Shown here: positions 18,645 through 27,900 of the stretch, piece after piece | Layout of the letters: every line of letters starts with the position of its first letter | How positions within the stretch are numbered: the stretch's first letter is position 1 | Assembly: GCA_005223375.1 (NCBI GenBank) | Contig: RXOD01003826.1 | Coordinates: 1 to 52,687 of the forward strand | Direction of reading: 5' to 3' | DNA: 52,687 nt | DNA from: Amoebophrya sp. AT5.2 | Taxonomy: Eukaryota > Sar > Dinophyceae > Syndiniales > Amoebophryaceae | Made by a program: the position numbers and the translations under genes | The notes under the pieces: model-generated | Told to the model about the DNA's origin: nothing | Databases searched by the model: none | What the model saw: the letters and a program-made list of their open reading frames with translations, nothing else

Positions 18645-21600
18645 ATGAATGCCTCCGACCAAAACTGGCGTGCGCGTGGTGGTGATGAAAGTGAAACAAC
18701 CAAGCCGACCTCCGCCAGTACTACAGCTGGGACCACTTCTTGCACCCCTTACAGCCAGAGCAATAGTAGAACAGGAAGTGGAGGCTCCTCTTCAGTCGCA
18801 TATAATAATCCTCATCTGCAGCTGCAGCCGCAATGTGGAGGAGCGGGAACTATGGGCGGGGGCGGAGCTGGAGTCAGCACGCCGGAAGCGCCGAATAAAG
18901 ACGCATCGACGCAACTACTTCCGCGGCAAACAGGCCGCGTGCGCATGTACAACCCCGCGAAAGGATGGGGATTCCTCTCAGCTGGTGCCACTTTTCTTCC
19001 TGAAATTGCTTGAGGTGGTTTCTCCTTGGGTCGGTAGCGGCCGATTGATGAAATAAATCACGTGCTGCTCCTTCATAGAATGCGTGTGCTGGAAACAAGC
19101 GTCATGATAGCAGCTGTTATTTTGATTCTTGGTACCGGCCTCTACTGGCTTTTGTATTTGTTGACAGTCAACAGGATTTTGTTTGAAAAAGTAAAAAGCA
19201 CCACAGGTACTTCCGGCGCGGACATCTTCTTGCACAGCAAGCACTTTATAGAGGCCAGCGAAGTGCCCAACGAGTACATCGGGCACTCGAAAAAGGCGTC
19301 CGCCGACCAGTGGCTTTCTTTCGACCTCGACGAGAGCAATCCCACGCGGCCCCAGGCGCTCCGGGTGCGGAAGATTCGGACACCAACTTCATCTGGAGCA
19401 GCTGCTGGAGCTGGTGCCAGTACAACCACGACTACTACAACTACAGGCAGTAGAGTCAGACCACCTCCCACATGGCATGGAGCTCTGACATCTACTTCTA
19501 CTTCAACAGCAGTCGCCGGAGCAGCCGCGGCTCGCTCCACCGATCCTGTGTCGCCCTCGAAGATCCACCCAGAAGCAGTGGTTGTAAAAGAAGAAAAGGG
19601 TGCGACATCAAGATCAACGGCTTCGGCTTCTGGCGCTGCTGTTGCAGTCGCCAGACACTCTCCATCTGCTGCGACCACTTCCACAACCACGTGGGCCACG
19701 GCACCACCGCCCGTACCTCCTGCGGCAGTGCCGGCGGCGAAAACTGGTGGGAAGAGTTCTTCTGGGACCAGAACTACAGGGAACAAGCCTTGTGAACATG
19801 ATCAGTTGTATCAGCTGCAGGTGCCCCCGCAGCAGGGATTATATTACCAACACCAGCACCAGAACCAGAGCCACAAGTACAACTGTAGCTCTTCCAAAGG
19901 TGGGCAACTTCAGCACGGAGGAGCCGCAACATCAACTTCTGGAGGATACAACAGCAGTGGGTCCGCCTCCTCGGCCACGACCCGGCAGCTACCGGCGTAC
20001 CTTCAACCGGACCGACAGCAGCAGCCGGCTCCGAACGGCGGCTATGGGCAGCTGCAGCAGGGCGCGCAATATGTGCCGGAAGCTGGTGCTGGGGAGCAGT
20101 ACCAAGACCCGCTGTACATGCGTGGCAACCAACATCAGAGACACCAGCAGGACCACGCGCAGGACCTCTACTACCATGATCCGACCGCGGCTGGCTGCGG
20201 CTCTAGCGCGTTTCAAAACTACAACGCAATGCCCATGATCCCCACTGCTCCTACGTACCCCCAGCAGTCCACCGGACCCAGCTACAACCAACACCTACCG
20301 GGCAACCTACCTGGTTCGTCGTCCTCGCTGCTGCCTTTCGTCCCCAGTATGCTCGGAGGGCACAACCAGAACTCGTCCGGGGACGTACTCCTCCCGAGTT
20401 CGGGTTGTGCCCTCCCACTCGATAGCCTGCCTCCGCTCGACCTCACCGGCCTCGGGGGCCTCGGTGAGGTCGAGCGGATGCCTATCGACTGCTCCCCGTC
20501 CTTCCGCGCGGGTTACGAGGCCGGCGCCTCGCTCATAAACATGCAGATGGGGAAGATGGCATCGCAGCAGGGAACCTGTGGGGGGGGCGGCCCCTTCCTG
20601 TATCACGCGGACCGGCATGCCCCTTCCGTGTATCAAGCAGAGGCCTGCGCCGGCGCACTGCTCGGCTCATCTACCTCGCACCATCATACCGGCCAAAAGG
20701 GCGGGGGAAAGAAGAATTATCCCCGCCACCGGGGCTCCTCCGATCGGTCGGGCCACCTAGCGCTAGCCCCCCAAACGATGGGCCAATCCTCGCCCTGGGC
20801 CGCAACGAGCGCGTACTTTCAGAACCGATTCGAAAATCCGCTCCCTGGTTCTGCAAGTACGCGCCCCACGCCGCAGACGTCAGATAAAGGAGGAGCGGCC
20901 TCGGCTGCAAATCATCTGCTGCAAGTACAGGAAAACAAGAACTCTAGAGATAGTTGTATTCAGATGAACCCTACGTCTCAGGGGACGCCGGGGAGTGCGA
21001 AGCCGCGGAAGCAGAGCAGGCGGGAGTCTAACCACGACCAGGCCGCGTACAACAAAAACTTCCGGCTGATGACAAGACCACCCAAGGACTTCAACAGCGA
21101 AATCACGTCCGCCGACGGTCGGAGCTCCGCGGTACAGGCCCTCCTGATGGGTGGATCCGGTACAGGAGAAGCCTCCACTGCCGCTCCCACAGCCGCACCT
21201 GGTGCGGGGGCTCAGAGTCAGAGCCCGGGGGCCTGCTCCAGTGGCGGTTTCCGGGACGCCCAGAGCAAGCAGCCATCGGAAGCAACAAATGTTCTCACGC
21301 ACAACCATTCCCTGAATATGACGACCACGTCCGAGTCCACTTCCCAGCTCAACAACACGACGCTAGTGTCACCCCACCAACAGCAAGCCCATTTTCATGA
21401 TCAGCAGCTGTTCGGGCTTCCGACTGCCGGTGCTTGTAGCTCCTCGACGTCACTGGAGCAGCAGAGAGGGGTTGCCACCGGCGCTCCGTATCATCATGAT
21501 GCCCTCAGGGATCCGTCGGCGCAGGGGCAGGAGCCGCTCCAGCAGGAATTTTTTTCGGGGGCCGGCGCAGCGTATCAGCAGGGCTACGGCTACCAGCCGG

Positions 21601-24600
21601 CAGCTCCAACCGACGGCTACAACACGACTGGCCTTCAGCAGCCGGGCTGTGCTGCTGGAGCGCCTCAGCCTTTTGGTTCTTTCGCGCCCCCACACGGGAT
21701 GCAGGCTGCTCACTCGGCACAACTCCTCTACGGCACAACTACCTCTGCCGCTTATCAACACGAGAGTTTCCCCACTGCGTCCAGGACAACCACCTACTAC
21801 GACTGCGAGGCCCACGCCCACCCCACGCCGCGTTGTAACGCCGAGGTAGACCCTTTCGCCGACGCGCTGGGCGCGGAATCAGTCTCCTCGGTGTCGCGGA
21901 ACTCCTCGCGGGGGGGTTCCACCAACTCGCGGCACCGGGATCTCCACATTGCCCAGTACCTAAATCTCCAGGATCTAGAGCCCTGCCGCCGGGGCAGCTG
22001 CGGGGAGCTGCTCGCCGGACGGGCCTATCAGGGTGTGAAGCCCGGCCCCCGGTTGTTGGAAGAACTGCGGCTGGCGCGCGGCGGCGCGGAAACGGCCCGG
22101 GCCGCGGACTACGGCACGCGGGGGCTGCGCTGGATGGGGCAGCTGCGGCCACCTCAGGCTGCTTTCTTTCACGAAGTGGACGGAGAGAATGAAGAAGATC
22201 TTCCCGTGGGGGGCCCATCGGATCGGCCTGAGCAGTACCACCTCTCCAGCGGCCTGTTTGTCGACAGCGAGCAGTTCGACGCGAACGAACCGGGAAGTTC
22301 TTGTCTGAACCAGGGAGCCCGCGGCCGGCAACTGGACCGGCGTTTCTCGGCCATGTACGATGATCGGCGGAAAAGCAGTCCCCTGGCCTCCCCCACCGAC
22401 ATAGCCCACAACATGCTCGGGAGCTCCTCCTGCACGTCCAAGTTCTCTTTCAACAAAAAGCGCGGCTTCCCGCCAGTGGCGTCGCCAACGGGCCCGCCGA
22501 GGCCCGGCTTTTTTAGAAGTAGAGAGATTGGTGGTGGTGCTGGCGCGGGCGTCGACGAGGCAGGTCATGAGTATGAAGATGCTGCGAAGATCCCCGTGCC
22601 CGCCGCGGCACTGTCCAGTCCGGCGTGCAGTCCGCTCTTGCAGTATGCGCCCACCCCGAGAAGTCCTCCTTCTGCCCGCGGGCACGACCATGCCGCGGGG
22701 GCGGCCCGACAGCAGGAACACGAACACCAGGCCGCGTACGACTACGTGTTCCGGGAGAGCTCCTCGCTGTTCCCTCCGGCCGATTCGAAGACGGCGACAA
22801 AAGGAGCGGCTCCGAGTCTGGCGGACCCGGAACCTTTCAACGCGGACCCGGCGGAAGCTTTCAACAGCTGCGAAGTCGAACACGTGGTGCGCGCAGCTGC
22901 CGCGGAGTGTCTGCGGCAACTGGGGACCGGTACTCGGAACCCCGAAGATTTTCTCCACGGTTGTTCTTCTTCGAGTGCTCTTAGTGAGACGGCGAACGAC
23001 CATGAGCATGGGGAGGGACGAGAGGGGACACCACCAGCGGCGAGGACCACACTACAGCTCGCCCGCGATCAAGATCTGCGGCGGATGGACTCCTTCGTAT
23101 CTGCCATCGAGGGCGCCCCTTCGCGTGCCTCGGCGGCCTCGGCGGAGCAGGCTGACCTCGGCGCGGCAGAAGAACTGCCGCAAACTACTTCCGCGAAAAA
23201 CGACGCACCCGGCAAGATGAACTGTGACGCCGGTGATCGCCCCGCCCTCCGCGCCAAGAAAAAGAAAGGCGGCAGAGTGTCCCCCTCTGGACCCAGCAGC
23301 AGCACCACGGGAGCTTGTTCTACTTCGACTCCTACTTGCGACGAGACGATCTACAAGTCGTTTTATGGCAACGCCGCCGTAAACTCCGGGCTGAATAACC
23401 TGTCCGCGAACCTCTCGACCCTGTCCAAGAACCAGAAAAACTCCACCTCCGCTAGTAAGATGGGGGGAAGCTGCGGGACGAGTCCTCCGGGACCCCTCCT
23501 CCTGGACCGCCTCAGACCCGATTGCGGAGGCGGCAAGAAAGAGCCAGCGAAAACAAAAACAGCAGACCAGAAACCGCAGCCACAAGCCGCATTGGGATTC
23601 CAGTCCTGCAGGCTGGGCGCACGCGAAGCGGTGGCGGTCGCGGCCGGGGCAGATATGGAACCCGGACCCGGTATAGCTATACTAGGTACAGTGTAGGTAG
23701 AAGCACACCAAGGAAATTGCTTTGTGAAAGGCTGACTGATGGTACAAGTAGCACTTCCTCAACCGATAGTGTCTGTGTCAAGCACTTCCAGTACCTCTTG
23801 CTCTTCGCGACGCACTACCACTTCGTTCTATGCATTTCTATACTTAATAAACTTTATTTTTTCGTGCTGCTAGGCGTTTCCGAGGCGAAGGTCCTGCCGG
23901 GAGGGGGAGAAGAATGTGTTGCACCACGCGAAGGAGAAGCAGGCGGTCCTGGGGGAAGTAGAGAACGAACATCAAGAAACTTGTCCTCGGGGATGAAGAG
24001 CAAGAACAAGGATCATCGGAAAGAAGCTCGGAGAGCAGATCAGAAGAGCCCGTCGGTCCACGCGTACACGAGCGAGGTGACCAACCTCCTTGAGATGCTG
24101 CACCAGCACGACGAAGACGTGACTCGGAAGGACCGGGGGGAAGAGTTATCAGGAGTCACAACCTTGGGTCGTGCTCGTCCGGATGAAATGAGCCGGACGG
24201 CGCGGGAGGAGGCGGAAGAGCAGCGGCGGCGGCTGGTGGCGGAACTGCGCAAGGACTCCTGGCTGAACAAGCACGATGCCGAACTGCTCGAAACACAGGA
24301 ACGAGGTGAACAGGCTGGTGCTGAGGATGCAGCTACTTTCCGCACCCCGTCCGCCTCCGCCGCGCGGAGGTCGATCCAGTCGCCGAAGACGGCTGCCAAA
24401 AACAAGGGCCACAACTCCCCGCACACGCATCTTGCCGCCGAGCACTCGCCCAACAACGCGCAAAGCCCGGAGAACGCACCCAGCCCAAAGGACCCGATTC
24501 TCGAGCCCGGATCTGGTAAAGATGTGCTCTTAAAGAAACGCGTGCTGGGCATGATGCTCTACTAGAAAGTTGGCGGCCGATATACCACACTCACAACCGA

Positions 24601-25154
24601 TATCAATCGCTGTGTACATAGGCGAAATTTGACCCTATACATTTTCACGAAATTATTTGCCTTTGAAACGTCCCACAGCACAAGAACTTTACCGCCACGG
24701 CGCGCGCGCGCCGGGAATGTCACCCGGCATGTCGCCGTCCGATTCTCTCTACGGCGGACAGCACTCCACCGCGAGCTGCCCTGGGAAGGTACTTCTTGCT
24801 AGAAATCTAAGTCTAACTGTGTATGATCAATATCTCATAGATTCACAGATACAGTAATACGTGTACGGCCAGTACCTCCCGTTGTACCTCCACGTCCAGC
24901 GAAACTCGATAGGCTAAAAAACGTACTTATCTGCACAGGTTCTCAGCTTTTTCCACCATCATGGGGGAGAAGAAGTTCTTGCGCAGGGAGCTTTAGGGGG
25001 TGCTGCTCTCGCCTCTGGCCCCGCGAGCAGTCCCAACGTCCTCGCGCAGCAGTTGGTCGCGGACCAGGAAACCGCCGACCGCCTCGACTTCCTCGAGACG
25101 CCCACGCACCGAGAAGACCTCGACACCTGGAAAAACGAAGAAGTGCGATACTGA
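18645..25154 (+). CDS. Cold-shock-domain protein with long Gln/Ser/Gly-rich body, five exons
   Basis: Proposed exons are 18645-18984, 19207-23685, 23874-24515, 24679-24788 and 24939-25154 (1928 residues). All introns are GT-AG and all phases fit. The cold-shock domain spans the first junction. Exon 1 ends with GRVRMYNPAKGWGFLSAG (RNP1-type KGWGF, about residues 96-113). Exon 2 starts TSGADIFLHSKHF (RNP2-type DIFLH) and continues to QWLSFDLDE and ALRVRKIRTP. Such domains bind single-stranded RNA or DNA. The rest is mostly disordered: Thr/Ala/Ser repeats, then Gln/Tyr/Gly-rich prion-like sequence, and a basic KKKKGGR stretch near residue 1360. Exons 4 and 5 encode QELYRHGARAPGMSPGM and a charged ending (LDFLETPTHREDLDTWKNEE). 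The last three exons are inferred from consensus splice words and phase, and could be a separate gene if exon 2 ends at its own stop at 23694-23696. Confidence 0.75.
20419..20488. repeat. Long hairpin inside coding exon
   Basis: The arm at 20419-20448 contains TCCGCTCGACCTCACCG, perfectly complementary (17 bp) to CGGTGAGGTCGAGCGGA in the arm at 20462-20488. Complementarity continues outward through TCGATAG/CTATCGA after a small bulge, giving roughly 25 pairs. The short loop is GC-rich. It lies in exon 2 of the cold-shock gene, in frame, encoding SLPPLDLTGLGGLGEVERM. Confidence 0.85.
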
Positions 25155-26634
25155 ACTAGAAGATGTTTTTGCCGGTAGTGCTCTACTAATGGGTAGCCGA
25201 AGTAACCAGCAGGCTGCTGGTGTTTATGTGTATGCTACAACTATGTCTGCTTCCGCGGTAGCGGACGGCTATGCAAATAGGAAATTACGTCTGTCGTGGG
25301 GAGTCGAACACTAAATACCGCAGCTTAACCTCGTTTAACTGCAGCACCATCCTCCATCAGAAAAAGCTTAGGGTCTCTCTCCAAGGGGCAAAGAGGAAAC
25401 TATGAGAAGCGCTGCGGGAACCGATCGGGCACGGCGGTCCTGAAGTGCGGGTGGAGAACTGGGCATGATGCTTCGAACTGCTTATACTACTTTCTATATC
25501 GTTACCTTACTCAAGCCTTGATACTTCTACTCCTTTGAAATTTTCTAATCTGTAATACTGCCTGCTTCAAGGTCCCGAACGGAATTTTCGTTTACCAACA
25601 TCACTCTAGCAGGAAGACAAGAGCTAACGCTATCTTGTGCCCGACGCCGTAAAGCACAATTTGATAGCGCGGTCGTCTGGGACGGAAAGCTGAGCCTGGC
25701 ACCGTCTACGGAATAGACTCATGTTTGGATGAAAATACTTAGGTCTGAAGCTACCAGCAGACGCTAGGTCTAGGTCTAGGTCTAGGTCTAGCTCTAGGAA
25801 TGCGTGTACTAGTAAAAGTAAAACGTATTCGCAGATTATGTATGGACACTAGGGTCGTGATCGATGCCGACTATCAAAATCGGTTCCGCGGCCTCAGCGA
25901 TTTTTGTAATGGGTCGGCCATACCTACGAGGAGAATGCAATAAAAATATATTGTTTGATACCGGTACCTCTCGCTCTCGGTTTGCACTGAGTCGCAGTTG
26001 TAGCATTGATTCTTCAGCTGCAAATAATGCATCAGGGAGACGAAGCACTCGATGGTTGCTTGGCGGAATACGAAAAGCCTGTCGTGTCACATTCAGACTC
26101 AACACAAACACTCCGAGTACTACTAATGTAGACTCGCTGTCGCATTGGTACAAGGAAGCGACGCGGTAGAGAGTCCTCCCCGCACAGGCGCGGGAAGTCC
26201 AACGGGTCCAAGTTTGACACGGCGCAAAACAATGAACCACTCTTACTTGTCTTGTTTTGCCTTTCTTTCTACTTCTAAAGCGACATGAACATATTGCAGT
26301 AACAATGTTCTGCCACGCTTGCCCTGGCGACCTTGATGGCTCGCATTTTTTGAAATCAACGGCGAAAGAGATTCTGGGGCTATGGAGCAGCTGCAAGACG
26401 AATTTGCGTTTGCCGTCAGACTGAGACTGAAAAGTTTTTCCCCTTCAGAGTTCCGCTCATGCATCGGTTAAAGACTTCGGTGGAAGTGACTTCCGTCATT
26501 CTTTATCGTAGATACGCGTGGAGGTCGTGGTAGCAGGCTGCTTGCGGGGCGCACGCCTTCTCAGAAGTTTTTGTTACGACGTGCTTGACATCATGTTAGA
26601 TGAACCTATATGCTGGAGCTCTTCAAATTCAATC
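25155..26634. other. Gene-poor spacer
   Basis: AT-richer sequence downstream of the cold-shock gene. The longest ORF (minus strand, 25836-26396) has no domain and poor codon bias. It holds the CTAGGT microsatellite at 25764-25798. Confidence 0.5.
25764..25798. repeat. (CTAGGT)n microsatellite
   Basis: About five hexamer units of CTAGGT, ending in a variant (CTAGCTCTAGG). The same word recurs briefly at about 52030 (TAGGTCTAGGTC). Confidence 0.9.
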
Positions 26635-27129
26635 TCAAATGTTCTGGTAAGAGTAAGTATCTGCTTCTAGGCATGGAGAGAATTCAATGGCTCTCTCTGT
26701 ATTTGCAGCCGAGTCCGCTTGGTTGATTTCACGTAGTTCGCCCCTCTTTCGAACTCGGTATCCGGCGAGGATGAACTGGACGAAGTTGACTATAACGAGC
26801 AGCGAGAGGTGGAGAATCACAGGGTTCAGGACCAGCGGGGCGCAGACGGAGGCGGACGACAACGAAGTGTCACAGCCAGGGGCGCACACCGATGCAAGCT
26901 CGGCGCGAATCAGGCTAGTCAGGGGCTGAGAGAGAGTGTCGGTGCTGGACACCCCCGTGAACTTGGGACAATTGGGATTGTGCAGCACCCGCGAACGCAG
27001 CCGTTCACGGTGTTGTCCCGCACCGGCACTGGCACTTTTGAAAGGTTCTTCGAAAAAATGTTGCATCGCGAACTTCCTTGTTCTGCTATGACTTGTATTC
27101 ACAGATGGGGTACGAACGCAGAAGTACAC
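26635..27129 (-). CDS. Candidate minus-strand membrane-protein exon
   Basis: This is the only minus-strand ORF in the window with good coding statistics. Between about 27030 and 26690 nearly every third position is G or C on the minus strand, and the surrounding bases are AT-richer. The peptide has cysteines (NPNCPKF, VCAPGCDTS, VCAPLV). It then has one membrane span (VILHLSLLVIVNFVQFILAG) followed by the basic stop-transfer YRVRKRGELREI. This arrangement resembles the end of a type I or tetraspanin-like protein, but the family is not recognised. The proposed start and end are just those of the ORF; it may be an internal exon or a gene fragment. Confidence 0.35.
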   Translation of the reverse strand: MYFCVRTPSVNTSHSRTRKFAMQHFFEEPFKSASAGAGQHRERLRSRVLHNPNCPKFTGVSSTDTLSQPLTSLIRAELASVCAPGCDTSLSSASVCAPLVLNPVILHLSLLVIVNFVQFILAGYRVRKRGELREINQADSAANTERAIEFSPCLEADTYSYQNI

Positions 27130-27900
27130 CTGACGAGGAGGTATTCAAATCCCGTACGTCGTTTTCAAACGCGGCCGGACGAGACCCGATGGATCAGCTC
27201 CTCCATTGCTCAGGCAACGCAGACTATCATGCGATTGTTCAAGGTTGTGTACCACTTAACGTATAAATAGATACCAATCGGTCGATGATGAAAGAACGCT
27301 CAGATCTGAAGACGCCGGAGTGAGAAATGAATTGTGCAGAAACGGCACCGGGTCTCGCGGCCCGCGATCATCTTGCAACGAGTCACGGCCTCCAGAGTAG
27401 GTCGTTAGTCCTCGACCACGAGTCACCTACTTATTCTTATTCATCTAAAAACGCTTCCTTTCGCTACTTTCTATTTATTCTTGCTGCTCCTCGCCGCACC
27501 TGCACCAGGACCTTGCACTGCCAGTTGAGTTCCACGATCGGTCTACTTCTACAGCTTGCTATCGATCCCATCTACAGCTTGGTATCCCATCGACCCTCGA
27601 AAATGGCCGCCTCGCAGGTGAACCGCGATGACGATGTGATGCGCTATAACACTACATCGGGAAGGTTCATCTAGTCCGTTCCGCGTGCCCGTGCGTATAG
27701 GAGCCGTAGCGGTGAAGAAGTCGCGCGGATTGATGTACAGAGCAACGCCAACGTCATCTACCAGGCCAACGTCATCTACCAGGCCGCAGTCGTCTGGTGC
27801 GGTTGAGTGGTACTAGGTCTACTGCTCGGCCGTGTGCTAGGGCCGTGAGCAGAAACGGGTCCTCTCGTCTGGCGGCCTTCTCCGCGGCCCTCGAAACAAA
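27130..27900. other. Region upstream of MRE11 with partial duplications
   Basis: No complete gene. It contains the 44-base copy of the MRE11 start (27601-27644). It also has an 18-base tandem duplication (GCCAACGTCATCTACCAG at about 27747-27764 and 27765-27782). CTACTTCTACAGCTTG-type pyrimidine-rich words lie before the copy. Confidence 0.55.
27601..27644 (+). repeat. Duplicate of the MRE11 start codon region
   Basis: Bases 27601-27644 are identical to 27898-27941, the first 41 coding bases of MRE11 plus three bases upstream; both copies also follow CCCTCGAA. The upstream copy encodes MAASQVNRDDDVMR, then runs into a stop at 27672-27674. It could be an upstream ORF, a decayed tandem duplication, or the true first exon with a 297-base intron bounded by long direct repeats. 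Confidence 0.8.

Noticed and set aside
19142..19786. 214-residue minus-strand ORF opposite the cold-shock exon
   Set aside because: It mirrors GC-rich third positions of the plus-strand gene and has only Val/Ala-rich low-complexity sequence.
23522..23873. Upstream part of the ORF covering exon 3 of the cold-shock gene
   Set aside because: Out of frame with exon 2 where they overlap; the remainder is AT-rich and ends in a pyrimidine tract plus CTAG acceptor, so read as intron.
25836..26396. 186-residue minus-strand ORF
   Set aside because: No domain, erratic codon use, and located in a gene-poor AT-rich region.
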